64,000 nt of DNA from the NCBI RefSeq assembly GCF_001636315.1, contig NZ_KV440949.1:1907203-1971202 (forward strand). Direction: 5' to 3'. Both the position numbers and the translations under genes were made by a program. The notes beneath the pieces were generated by a model. The model was given only the letters and a program-made list of their open reading frames with translations. It made no database searches and had not been told where the DNA came from. This DNA is from Neobacillus mesonae (GTDB taxonomy: Bacteria; Bacillota; Bacilli; Bacillales; Cytobacillaceae). Positions 45,290 through 53,255 of this stretch are shown here, in pieces. Every line of letters starts with the position of its first letter. Position 1 is the first letter of the stretch.

Positions 45290-47506
45290 ATGAAAAAGAG
45301 TTTAATTGCTGGTCTTGCTTGCCTGTCTTTGTCGGTTTCAGCGGCTGCTCCATATGCTGTTTTAGCGAAACCAATTGAAATGACGGCTACTGACAATGGA
45401 CAATCATTATTAAAGCCCCTTACCTCTGATGTTGCGATTATTGCCCACCGCGGGGCCTCCGCATACGGCCCGGAACATACACTTGCTGCCTACAAGCAGG
45501 CCATGACCATGAAGGCCGATTATGTCGAATTCGATTTACAAATGACCAAGGATGGCGAGCTGATTGCCATGCATGATGAAACACTAGCGCGAACAACTAA
45601 TGCTAAGGAACTTTACCCAGACCGCGCACCATGGCGGGTAAAGGATTTTACTCTTGACGAAATCAATCGTCTTGATGCCGGCTCATGGTTTAATAAAGCC
45701 TATCCGGATCAGGCCAAACAAGCGTACATCGGCCAGAAGGTGCCAACACTTGAGGAAGCCATTAAATTCGTCAAGCAGCATGGAAATGGCAAAGCCAGCC
45801 TTTACATAGAAACAAAAGCCCCCAATGTGTACCCGGGAATGGAAGAGAGATTAATAGAAATCTTGAAAAAAACCAATGTTCTAGATGATGAGAAACTATT
45901 GCTCCAATCTTTCAGCGAAGATAGCCTTCGCAAGTTACATAATCTTGTCCCTCATGTAAAACTGATTCAGCTTTATAACGCAAGTATGCTGAAAGGGAAA
46001 GATGTTTATCAGGAGATGAAGCGAATCTCAGATTATGCTTCTGGTGTGGGTCCGAGCAAGGAGCTGGTGGTTCCGAAGCTGATGGAAGCCGCTCATCAGA
46101 ACAAGCTACACGTTCACCCATATACCGTCAATTCTAAGCATGATATGGTATCGCTCCTCTCCCTTGGTGTCGACGGGCTATTCACAAATTTTCCTGACCA
46201 ATTTGAAAATCTCCTGGACAAGCCGTTTATCTCTCATGGGGTGGCTAGTGGCGATATAACCGATTCTTCCGCGATTTTATGGGCACGGGCAAATGGTAAA
46301 GCCAATGTGCAATTTGAAATTTCAACAGACAGCACGTTCAAACACAATACTATTGTTAGAACAAGCGCTGCAGAGGCCAAGAACGATTTTACCGTAAAAG
46401 TAGATGTTAACGAATTACAACCAAATACCACTTATTTTTACCGGGCACATGCGGTTTCCAGTAAGTATATGGTAAATGGAAAGTTCAAAACGGCACCGGA
46501 GAAAAACAGCTTAGAGCCATTGACAATGGTTTGGGGCGGAGATACGGGCGGTCAGGGAGAGATTCCGCCATTCAAATCATTCGAAGCAATGGCCAAATTA
46601 AACCCAGACTTCTTCCTGTTCAGCGGCGACACGATTTATGCCGATAATGCGACACCGGCCGTGCCAAATCCGCCTTCCCAAACGGAAAAGGATTTCTGGG
46701 CAAAGTATAAAGAAAATCGTACCGACAAAGGATTACGCAGTCTCCTGCAGAATACTGGAACGTTTGCGATCTGGGATGACCATGAAGTAATCAATGACTT
46801 TTCTGGCCCATCCGAACCGCTGACACCAGCTGGATTACAGGCGTTTAAGAACTACTGGCCGATTTCAAATGAACGCAGTGCAGCGGACAAGTTGTATCAC
46901 AAGTATTCTTGGGGCAATACGATGGACATGATCATCCTAAACAACCGCGGCTACCGCTCCCCGAACACTCAGGCAGATGGACCGGATAAATCAATGCTTG
47001 GAAAAGAACAATTAGACTGGTTGAAGCAGCAGCTTCTTGAGTCAGATTCGAAAGTGAAGCTGGTCGCGACTTCTGTGCCAATCTCCGTTCCAACCGGAAA
47101 AGCGATGGCGAGAGATGGTTGGGCAAATGGTGATAACGTCAACCCGAATGACCCAACAGGATATGAGAAGGAGTTCAAGGAAATCTCTGATTTTATCATC
47201 GAAAAAGGGATTAAAAATGTCTTCTTCGTTACCACGGATGTTCACTTTGCAGAAGTGATTAAATATGATGCCAATCAAGACGGAAAATCGGATTATCACG
47301 AGCTGATCAGCGGTCCGATTGGCGCTGTAAAAATTAAACCAGGGACATTGGACCCAACATTTGGTCCAGAAAGATTATATTCTGAAGGAAACTTCTTCAA
47401 CTTTGGCGTATTACGTGTGGACCCTGCGACAAAGCAAGCCACGGTCGAAATTCAGGATGAAAACGGCAAGGCTCATTTCAAGCATACATTTAAGCTGGAG
47501 GATTAA
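45290..47506 (+). CDS. Secreted fusion of glycerophosphodiester phosphodiesterase and PhoD-type phosphatase
   Basis: 738 residues. Signal peptide (MKKSLIAGLACLSLSVSAAA). GDPD domain about 45-310: IIAHRGASAYGPEHT (His53, Arg54), DYVEFDLQMTKDG (Glu80, Asp82), AMHDETLARTTN (His95). Then a PhoD N-terminal domain (HGVASGDITDSSAILWARA, 316-334) and a PhoD metallophosphatase: VWGGDTGGQ (Asp418), FSGDTIYAD (Asp447), IWDDHEVINDF (His498), TTDVHFAEV (His652). It should release glycerol phosphate from diesters or teichoic acid and then free phosphate. Start follows GGAGATG. Preceded by a four-repeat Pho box. A partial copy is at 43219. Confidence 0.92.
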   Translation: MKKSLIAGLACLSLSVSAAAPYAVLAKPIEMTATDNGQSLLKPLTSDVAIIAHRGASAYGPEHTLAAYKQAMTMKADYVEFDLQMTKDGELIAMHDETLARTTNAKELYPDRAPWRVKDFTLDEINRLDAGSWFNKAYPDQAKQAYIGQKVPTLEEAIKFVKQHGNGKASLYIETKAPNVYPGMEERLIEILKKTNVLDDEKLLLQSFSEDSLRKLHNLVPHVKLIQLYNASMLKGKDVYQEMKRISDYASGVGPSKELVVPKLMEAAHQNKLHVHPYTVNSKHDMVSLLSLGVDGLFTNFPDQFENLLDKPFISHGVASGDITDSSAILWARANGKANVQFEISTDSTFKHNTIVRTSAAEAKNDFTVKVDVNELQPNTTYFYRAHAVSSKYMVNGKFKTAPEKNSLEPLTMVWGGDTGGQGEIPPFKSFEAMAKLNPDFFLFSGDTIYADNATPAVPNPPSQTEKDFWAKYKENRTDKGLRSLLQNTGTFAIWDDHEVINDFSGPSEPLTPAGLQAFKNYWPISNERSAADKLYHKYSWGNTMDMIILNNRGYRSPNTQADGPDKSMLGKEQLDWLKQQLLESDSKVKLVATSVPISVPTGKAMARDGWANGDNVNPNDPTGYEKEFKEISDFIIEKGIKNVFFVTTDVHFAEVIKYDANQDGKSDYHELISGPIGAVKIKPGTLDPTFGPERLYSEGNFFNFGVLRVDPATKQATVEIQDENGKAHFKHTFKLED

Positions 47507-47578
47507 ACTGGGAAATTAGAGGTTTTGTACGCGTAAAAAGCATGACTAGCTGATGTGAGAATTGTAGCTTAAAAAATT

Positions 47579-47610
47579 AAGGCGCCAACCGGTTTTATGG
47601 ATGGCGCCTT
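47579..47610 (+). terminator. Hairpin after the GDPD-PhoD gene
   Basis: AAGGCGCCA and TGGCGCCTT flank a 14-nt loop; the T-tail is short, so termination may be weak. Confidence 0.65.
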
Positions 47611-47629
47611 TGAACTCGGGAAACACTCT

Positions 47630-47935
47630 ATGAAGGACATTTTGAACCTGGTTCCCAGCTATTTTGGCCTTCATCGGATTTATGAAGGACATTTTGAACC
47701 CGGGTCCCAGCTATTTTGGTCTTCATCGGGTTTATGAAGGACATTTTGAACCCGGGTCCCAGCTATTTTGGTCTTCATCGGGCTTATGAAGGACATTTTG
47801 AACCCGGGTCCCAGCTATTTTGGTCTTCATCGGGCTTATGAAGGACATTTTGAACCCGGGTCCCAGCTATTTTGATCTTCATCGGGCTTATGAAGGACAT
47901 TTTGAACCCTGGGTCAGGCTATTTTGGCCTTTGTC
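47630..47935. repeat. Tandem array, six copies, 52-bp period (same family as 13050)
   Basis: CTATTTTGGTCTTCATCGGG plus ATGAAGGACATTTTGAACCC recur with the core ATTTTGG at 47661, 47713, 47765, 47817, 47869 and 47921, each 52 bp apart. Four inner units are nearly identical, which suggests recent expansion. The unit is clearly related to the array at 13050-13705, 34 kb away. Confidence 0.95.
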
Positions 47936-47950
47936 CTAGGATTCTCTTAT

Positions 47951-48060
47951 AGTGCGCAGCTCCTTCATTTTTTTACTCTGACGTGCTTTATTAAGGGATT
48001 ACAGTACGCAGTTTATTGTTTTTTCAACTTCAGCGCGCTCTATGGAAGTCATAATACGTG
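47951..48060. repeat. Second 52-bp repeat of unrelated sequence, about two copies
   Basis: AGTGCGCAG (47951) recurs as AGTACGCAG (48003), and ACGTGCTTTA (47981) as GCGCGCTCTA (48033), both 52 bp apart. It directly follows the previous array but shares no sequence with it. Confidence 0.6.
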
Positions 48061-48128
48061 TTTAAAGCTGCACTACACTACTTCAATTTTCCATCATTAA
48101 TTCAGGCACAAAAAAACGGAGAGAAAAA

Positions 48129-48320
48129 TTACTCCCCGTCAGACACTACCACTTCGTATCCAAGCTGTTTTAAGCTGTCTTCGTATACCTCGCGCTCGAC
48201 AATATAATATGTTTCGGCGTTATCATTCGAAATCACAACTTCACTCGGACTTTTATCCACTTTTGCTTCCATTAAATTTTCATACGGAGCACCTAGTAAT
48301 TCTGTTACGTCCAGTGCCAT
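48129..48320 (-). CDS. Small acidic hypothetical protein
   Basis: 63 residues, starting MALDVTELLGAPYENLMEAK and ending QLGYEVVVSDGE. No membrane segment and no family I recognise. AAGGGG lies at good distance before the ATG, so it is probably translated. It lies between two repeat arrays and is followed on the minus strand by a spacer with TTTTTTGTGCC. Confidence 0.65.
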   Translation of the reverse strand: MALDVTELLGAPYENLMEAKVDKSPSEVVISNDNAETYYIVEREVYEDSLKQLGYEVVVSDGE

Positions 48321-48380
48321 CGTAACACCCCTTCCCTTTTGCGAGTGACTTTAGCGAGTTTTTCTAATCGACAGAGTATA

Positions 48381-48455
48381 TATCTACGAGTTGGTGCTAT
48401 TTATCTTCGAGTTACAAAGAAATATCTGCAACTTTATACGATATATCTGCGATGC
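48381..48455. repeat. 21-bp phased array of TATCTNCGA/TATCTGC
   Basis: TATCTACGAG (48381), TATCTTCGAG (48402), TATCTGCAAC (48423) and TATCTGCGAT (48444) are exactly 21 bp apart. It lies between the aldolase gene and the small gene at 48129. The motif resembles that of the array at 35322. Confidence 0.85.
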
Positions 48456-48471
48456 GCCCGATACAAGACTT

Positions 48472-49422
48472 TTAAACCGTAGCTACTGAAGACTCTGGTG
48501 TGGTTACTTTATCATAAAACTCTACAAACTTGTCACGTTCGGTGCTGCTGCGGTGGGCCATGGCGACACGTGGGTGTTCGTTAAGAACTCCTGAAATCAT
48601 GTAAGGAATAATATAGCCCCATTCCCATTTTTGACGCATTTCGAGCATGTGTTTTTCAATGATACCAAGAACCGGTTTCAGTTCATAGGTAGTTTTTGGA
48701 ATGTAACTAACCAAAAGCTCTGTATTACAATTACCGGCAGCACGGCCCATCCCATAAACGGACGAATCAAGGAATGTCACACCATTTCGCATCGCCGTGA
48801 TGGTGTTCGCGAAAGCTAACTGCATATTGTTATGCGTGTGAATGCCAAGCTGTTTATTTGGAAGCATTGATTGGAACTTTTTCACTTGATGCTCGATATC
48901 GGAAGGGTCTAGACTTCCAAAGGAGTCCACAATATAAACAACATCTACGGGACTTTCCTTCACCATTTCAAACGCTTCAATCAACTGATGTTCGGGAACG
49001 CTTGATAAGGCCATGATGTTAAGAGAGGTTTCATAACCCATGTCATGGAACATTTGGACAAGCTCCAATCCTTTATCTACCTCACGCACGTAACAAGCAA
49101 CTCGAATCATATCCAGGATGCTTTGCTCACGAGGCAGCACATCATTTGGATCCACGCGCCCAATATCGACTAATGCCGATAGCTTCGTGAATTTTTTCTC
49201 GGGAATAATTTCCTTTAAAAATTGATCATCCAAAAATCTCCATGGATTAGGCTCTGTGGCATTCAAAAGCTTTGCGGAATTTTTATAACCAATTTCCATA
49301 TATTCCACGCCGGCGTCATTCAGACCATTATACAGGTCTTGAACAAATTCAACGCTGAAATCCCAATTATTCACTAGCCCGCCATCACGAATCGTACAAT
49401 CAATAATCTTAGTATGCTTCAT
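48472..49422 (-). CDS. DRE-TIM (HMGL-like) aldolase/lyase family protein
   Basis: 316 residues of the HMG-CoA lyase-like TIM-barrel family. CTIRDGGLVNNWDF carries the metal-binding Asp (DRE-type motif as IRDGG), VVYIVDSFGSLDPSDIE and LGIHTHNNMQLAFANT hold the metal-binding His pair, and VTFLDSSVYGMGRAAGNCNTE (partial) is the conserved glycine-rich end. It resembles the N-terminal part of 4-hydroxy-2-oxovalerate aldolase, but without a dehydrogenase partner. Substrate unknown. Confidence 0.78.
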   Translation of the reverse strand: MKHTKIIDCTIRDGGLVNNWDFSVEFVQDLYNGLNDAGVEYMEIGYKNSAKLLNATEPNPWRFLDDQFLKEIIPEKKFTKLSALVDIGRVDPNDVLPREQSILDMIRVACYVREVDKGLELVQMFHDMGYETSLNIMALSSVPEHQLIEAFEMVKESPVDVVYIVDSFGSLDPSDIEHQVKKFQSMLPNKQLGIHTHNNMQLAFANTITAMRNGVTFLDSSVYGMGRAAGNCNTELLVSYIPKTTYELKPVLGIIEKHMLEMRQKWEWGYIIPYMISGVLNEHPRVAMAHRSSTERDKFVEFYDKVTTPESSVATV

Positions 49423-49568
49423 GGATCGTCATCTCCCCTTGTTGATTTCTCTCTCTACTTTTGCACTTTTAAGCGCTAAAATAATTGGATTAATATTAAC
49501 ATTCTGAAAGGGTAATGTCCACTGAAAAAATCCAAGTATGCATAGGGATTGTTCTTCTCCATTATTTT

Positions 49569-49600
49569 ATGAAGCAAAAGAACCGTCCCCCATCCATCAT
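49569..49600. repeat. Conserved-loop hairpin element, degenerate
   Basis: ATGAAGCA, loop AAAGAACCGTCCCCC, then ATCCATCAT. Only the outer four pairs remain. Confidence 0.6.
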
Positions 49601-49686
49601 TCCTAAAACTAGGACAACAAAAGCCCATTCGAATTGGAACTTTTTTTCATATGATACATTAAATAGAGGAAAAGGAGGCTTATGTC

Positions 49687-49815
49687 ATGGATGGTGTAGC
49701 AGGAGCTGGTGCAGGTTTTGCTTTGATTGTTGTGCTGTTTATCCTTCTAATTATTGTTGGAGCTGCCTTTGTTGGCGGTTGTGGTGGATTCGGCGGATAT
49801 GGCGGGTATATTTAA
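49687..49815 (+). CDS. YjcZ-family small membrane protein (first copy)
   Basis: 42 residues: a short N-terminus [10 protein letters not shown], one hydrophobic helix [21 protein letters not shown] and a glycine-tyrosine tail GFGGYGGYI. This is the pattern of YjcZ/YrzO-type small sporulation or membrane proteins of Bacillus. AAGGAGG lies 8 nt before the ATG at 49687. It is followed 35 bp later by a second copy with the parts in reverse order (glycine-rich first). Confidence 0.8.
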   Translation: MDGVAGAGAGFALIVVLFILLIIVGAAFVGGCGGFGGYGGYI

Positions 49816-49850
49816 TAATAAAAATTAACTTTACGAAAGGTGGAAATTTT

Positions 49851-50000
49851 ATGTTTGGATACGGTTATGGTGGATACGGTGGTTTTGGCGGCTGCTGCGG
49901 TGGTTATGGTTATGGCGGATTCGGCGGCGGCAATTGGTTTGCGCTAATCGTTGTACTGTTCATCCTATTAATCATCGTAGGAGCAGCTTGCTTTTATTAA
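49851..50000 (+). CDS. YjcZ-family small membrane protein (second copy)
   Basis: 49 residues: [20 protein letters not shown], then a hydrophobic helix [21 protein letters not shown] at the very end, the standard YjcZ layout. Ribosome site AAAGGTGG. Together with the gene at 49687 it forms a two-gene unit closed by a strong terminator. Confidence 0.88.
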   Translation: MFGYGYGGYGGFGGCCGGYGYGGFGGGNWFALIVVLFILLIIVGAACFY

Positions 50001-50015
50001 TTAAAAGCAAACACG

Positions 50016-50045
50016 AAAAAAGCCCTTCATCCGAGGGGCTTTTTC
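50016..50045 (+). terminator. Terminator of the YjcZ pair
   Basis: AAAAAGCCC and GGGGCTTTTT flank a 9-nt loop. Confidence 0.88.
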
Positions 50046-50147
50046 CTTTTGGTAATGGCTTTACCGCAGCGAACGCTAATTAAATCATAATCATGGAGGC
50101 AAATGTAGGCGGATATCCACCTGGCTTCCCTATAGTTTATGCAGCTT

Positions 50148-50327
50148 TCAAAAATCAGGATCACTTTCTGAATCTGTCTCCCCGGCATCTTTCTTATTTG
50201 TCAGGTCGAGTATTGCTATTTCTTCAGGCGATAGCTCTGATAGTCTTTTTACATCGGCAAAGTCGATGAATTCAATTAAACCAATTTTCGGAACGTAAAT
50301 AAAGTTCTTTTTGGATCCGATTAGCAT
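50148..50327 (-). CDS. Small acidic hypothetical protein
   Basis: 59 residues: MLIGSKKNFIYVPKIGLIEF at the start and a strongly acidic end (DAGETDSESDPDF). GAGGTG lies 8 nt before the ATG at 50327. No known family recognised, no membrane segment. Codon structure and ribosome site suggest a real gene. Confidence 0.6.
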   Translation of the reverse strand: MLIGSKKNFIYVPKIGLIEFIDFADVKRLSELSPEEIAILDLTNKKDAGETDSESDPDF

Positions 50328-50424
50328 CCTTCCTACACCTCTTTTCCCCTTTTTAAATTAGACGAGCGACCCCTTTTTCCTTGTGACAAATTTGGGAACA
50401 ATTCGGCCATCCACGGTCACCTTT

Positions 50425-50522
50425 TTTAAACGAACGTTTATGTAAAAACAGCAGAACCGCATTAAATAACAATCTTTCTTAGCTATATGCCGAAAATTTT
50501 GTCAGTCAAACGAACGTTTATT
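50425..50522. promoter_or_regulatory. Two AAACGAACGTTTAT boxes, 80 bp apart
   Basis: TAAACGAACGTTTATG (50427-50442) and CAAACGAACGTTTATT (50507-50522) share a near-palindromic core (AAACG/CGTTT), followed in both cases by a similar stretch containing AACCGCAT. It looks like a diverged 80-bp direct repeat carrying two TetR-type operators, between the small gene at 50148 and the selenoprotein candidate at 50752. Confidence 0.5.
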
Positions 50523-50751
50523 TGAAATTAGCTCCAACCGCATCAATACAATACTTTTAAGTCCATTTAGCCATAAAAAAAGTCGAATCCTAGGGAGAAC
50601 ATAAACTTGTCATTTCCAGCCCTAACTTTAATGAACAGCATACATAACGTAAGAGAATTTCAGAAAAAATCTGGATAGAGTTTTATTAGTTTGTTCATTC
50701 TAATAAGGAAAAATGGGGATGAATATAATTTGAATAAGAAAGGAGTTAACA

Positions 50752-51261
50752 ATGCGGCCTATAATTATAGTCTTGTCCTTACTTTCTTTTCTAGTATTAT
50801 CAGCATTTGGACAAAAGACGATTACCGAACCAATCACTTTATTAAACCACGAACAAAAAGAGGTGACTTTTCCTTTAGAAAAACCAACAGTATTCTTTTT
50901 TATTACAACCTATAAATGAACTCTCTGTCAAAAGCAGCTGGTTCAGTTGCATAAAAATAGAAGTAAATTGGCTGGAATGAACGTTGAAATGTTCGTCATT
51001 AGCAAAGATTCACCAGAAGAGCTACGCACATTGCACGATAAATTGGAGAAAACATTTGGACATAGTCTCTCTTTTATTTCCGATCCGAAATTAGAATTAA
51101 TCGAAAAAATGGGAATGAAGAAGAATGGTGTGGCTTATAGAGGTTATGGCATGATGGATAAAGAGGGGAATATTGTTTTTAGCACCAAAAATGACCACTG
51201 GGGAGAGCAAATCGAGCAAACCGTTGAAAAGATTAGAGAAGAATATAATAAACTACAATAA
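50752..51261 (+). CDS. Membrane-anchored redoxin with in-frame UGA, candidate selenoprotein
   Basis: 169 residues if UGA at 50917-50919 (residue 56) is read as selenocysteine. An N-terminal hydrophobic segment (MRPIIIVLSLLSFLVLSAF) anchors it outside the membrane. The AhpC/TSA-like domain follows: FPLEKPTVFFFITTYK-U-TLCQKQLVQLHK (in parts), giving a U-x-x-C active site (Sec56, Cys59). The frame continues without any other stop, with VEMFVISKDSPEELRTLHDK and LSFISDPKLELIEKMGM of the thioredoxin-like fold. AAAGGAG is 6 nt before the ATG. Standard gene finders would call a 55-codon fragment plus a downstream ORF. Confidence 0.8.
50934..50950 (+). promoter_or_regulatory. SECIS-like hairpin of the redoxin gene
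   Basis: GCAGCT (50934-50939), loop GGTTC, AGTTGC (50945-50950): six pairs with one G-U. The stem starts 14 nt and the GG-loop 20 nt after the UGA. In E. coli fdhF the loop GGUCU starts about 18 nt after UGA. Confidence 0.7.
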
Positions 51262-51309
51262 AAGTGCAAAATAACGGAAGCTTTCTTGAATAAACAAAAC
51301 GATCAAACC

Positions 51310-51342
51310 AAACGCTCAGAGGAATATTCTCTGGGCGTTTTT
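51310..51342 (+). terminator. Terminator after the redoxin gene
   Basis: AAACGCTCAGAG and CTCTGGGCGTTT flank a 7-nt loop, followed by T. This shows that transcription is expected to run through the UGA to here. Confidence 0.85.
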
Positions 51343-51487
51343 ACCGGTTTCTGAAAAACTTACACGTCCAAAAAGATCTTGAAAATATAGTTGTTTTTTA
51401 CCGAGGAAGTGTTAAAATCATACTGTTTGCACTTTAATTAACTTGTAAATACAATGTATTACAGCATAGAGGAGAAAGCAGAAGAAA

Positions 51488-52093
51488 ATGACGTGGGAAG
51501 TACTTAGTATAATTGGCACCATTGCCTTTGCTGTCAGTGGCGCAATTGTGGCAATGGAAGAGGAATATGATATTTTAGGTGTTTATATTTTAGGAATTGT
51601 TACGGCTTTTGGAGGGGGGGCCATTCGGAATTTGTTAATTGGCGTCCCCGTTTCGGCATTATGGAGTCAGGGGTTACTATTTCAAATTGCTTTATTATCC
51701 ATAACGGCGATTTTTCTATTTCCAACAAATCTATTAAAGCATTGGCAGAAGTGGGGAAATATGTTTGATGCGATTGGGTTGTCCGCCTTTGCAATACAAG
51801 GTGCTATTTATGCTACAAAAATGGGCCACCCGCTCAGCGCTGTCATCGTTGCCGCCGTCCTTACCGGAATCGGCGGCGGGATTATTCGTGACCTGCTTGC
51901 CAAACGAAAACCAATTGTTCTCAGAGCTGAGATTTACGCCGTTTGGGCCATCGTCGCCGGAGTCATCATTGGTTTAAAAATAGCCGTTGACCCTTGGCAA
52001 TTATATACCCTGTTTGTGATAGTAACCGGCTTGCGTATTCTCTCGTATACATTTGATTGGAAGCTGCCTGTCAAACGGCTGAGGACATATTAA
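51488..52093 (+). CDS. TRIC-family cation channel (UPF0126)
   Basis: 201 residues, seven helices in two repeats. FAVSGAIVAMEEEYDILGVYI with TAFGGGAIRNLLIG, and AFAIQGAIYATKMGHPL with LTGIGGGIIRDLLAKRKP are the two GGGxxRD/N repeats of the TRIC/YvgT/YicG family, trimeric monovalent cation channels in bacteria. Start ATG follows GAGGAGAAAG. Single gene with a terminator right after the stop. Confidence 0.87.
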   Translation: MTWEVLSIIGTIAFAVSGAIVAMEEEYDILGVYILGIVTAFGGGAIRNLLIGVPVSALWSQGLLFQIALLSITAIFLFPTNLLKHWQKWGNMFDAIGLSAFAIQGAIYATKMGHPLSAVIVAAVLTGIGGGIIRDLLAKRKPIVLRAEIYAVWAIVAGVIIGLKIAVDPWQLYTLFVIVTGLRILSYTFDWKLPVKRLRTY

Positions 52094-52097
52094 AAAT

Positions 52098-52121
52098 CGA
52101 CGATAGGTTCGTCGCTTTTTT
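52098..52121 (+). terminator. Terminator after the TRIC gene
   Basis: CGACGA and TCGTCG flank a short loop, followed by TTTTTT. Confidence 0.85.
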
Positions 52122-52140
52122 CCCTTCAGTTCACAATGGA

Positions 52141-52171
52141 AAAAGAGACCATCCTTTTGGGTGGTTTTCTT
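52141..52171 (-). terminator. Second hairpin, T-rich on both sides
   Basis: GACCATCC and GGGTGGTT pair over TTTT. The minus-strand reading ends in CTCTTTTT, possibly the terminator of the J-domain gene. Confidence 0.6.
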
Positions 52172-52307
52172 GTTTTCTAGAACGTTTTTCCCGGAAGAAA
52201 TAAGCGCTAGTTTCACGCATTATTCCGACAAAATTCTAGCTGTGCCAGCACTCGTATCCCCGGTAAAATGAACACTTGTTTTCGAACAAGCATCTCCTTT
52301 TTACTCA

Positions 52308-53099
52308 TTATCCCTTCATACTATTTTTATAAACATCATATTCAGTTTTAATATAATGAAAGGCCTCTGCGCTTCCGCCGTGGTCGGGATGTGTTATTTT
52401 TAAAAGTTTCTTATATCCTGCTAAAATCTCTTTTTGACTAGCGCTTTTGGAAAGTCCTAATTTTTGCCGATAATCATTTGGTTGAAGCGGAAGTTGAGTT
52501 CCCCGCGGCTGTTTACGCTCTTTGTAATGTCCTTTAGCAAGTTCTTCTTTTAATTTTAATAATTCGTTACGCAAATCCATATTTTCCCGCAATAATTTCT
52601 TAGTTTCGTATTGTAGTTCCGTTTTTTCCTTCTCTATTTTCATCATTTCTTTTTGTAATTTATCTCGTTGTTGAATTAACGAATGGATGGAAGTCTGATG
52701 AAGCTGCTCAATTCCTTTTATTTGCTCATCCTGTGCTTTTATCTTTACTTTTAATTGGCGAATCATGGGATCGGAATCTTCGGGAACATGGTCGGAACGG
52801 CTTATTTTAGCTCCATTAGATATGTACTCGATTTTGCGGGTTTGCAGCCCTATGTTTTCCACCTTTCCTTCACTTATCCAACGCTCGACAATTTGCATCC
52901 CCATACTTTCGGCTATACCAGCGTCTGTTAACATGCTCATGGCCTGAACTGTATCATGAAACTTGTACCCTGATTTGTTCTGCCCTTTTCCCTCAAATGT
53001 AATCTTCCTTTCACGAAGCCACCGTCTTACAGTTAAAATACTCTTTTCCTCTGTAACCCCTGCATCCATTAACAATTCATAAGCTTGATCAGTGTTCAC
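52308..53099 (-). CDS. J-domain protein with duplicated N-terminal helical repeat
   Basis: 263 residues. Residues 6-37 (AYELLMDAGVTEEKSILTVR...) and 53-84 (AMSMLTDAGIAESMGMQIVE...) are a tandem repeat that looks like a helix-turn-helix or short helical module. A long coiled coil follows (about 111-190). The C-terminus (210-258) is a J domain with YRQKLGLSKSASQKEILAGY and HPDHGGS (His237-Pro-Asp239), which stimulates DnaK-type chaperones. GTG start at 53099 follows GAGGGAAGGGAG; the longer frame runs through a dispersed repeat. It may tether DnaK to a DNA or protein partner (inference). Confidence 0.78.
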   Translation of the reverse strand: MNTDQAYELLMDAGVTEEKSILTVRRWLRERKITFEGKGQNKSGYKFHDTVQAMSMLTDAGIAESMGMQIVERWISEGKVENIGLQTRKIEYISNGAKISRSDHVPEDSDPMIRQLKVKIKAQDEQIKGIEQLHQTSIHSLIQQRDKLQKEMMKIEKEKTELQYETKKLLRENMDLRNELLKLKEELAKGHYKERKQPRGTQLPLQPNDYRQKLGLSKSASQKEILAGYKKLLKITHPDHGGSAEAFHYIKTEYDVYKNSMKG

Positions 53100-53183
53100 A
53101 CGGATCTCCCTTCCCTCTTCATTAATATGTTTTATATTAAATGAGGAAAACCATAATGTGAATGGATAAAAAAGACTAGAACG

Positions 53184-53214
53184 TGAAGCAGGGGGACGGT
53201 TCTTCTGCACATAC
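53184..53214. repeat. Conserved-loop hairpin element, degenerate
   Basis: GTGAAGCA, loop GGGGGACGGTTCTTC (15 nt), TGCACATA; only GCA/TGC pairs remain. Confidence 0.6.
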
Positions 53215-53255
53215 ATAAAGCGGAAGAACCAAATCAATCTTCCTAAGCGGTCCAA

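Noticed and set aside
50431-50440. LexA (SOS) box at CGAACGTTTA
   Set aside because: The Bacillus LexA site CGAACNNNNGTTCG needs a second half-site at fixed spacing, which is absent at both copies.
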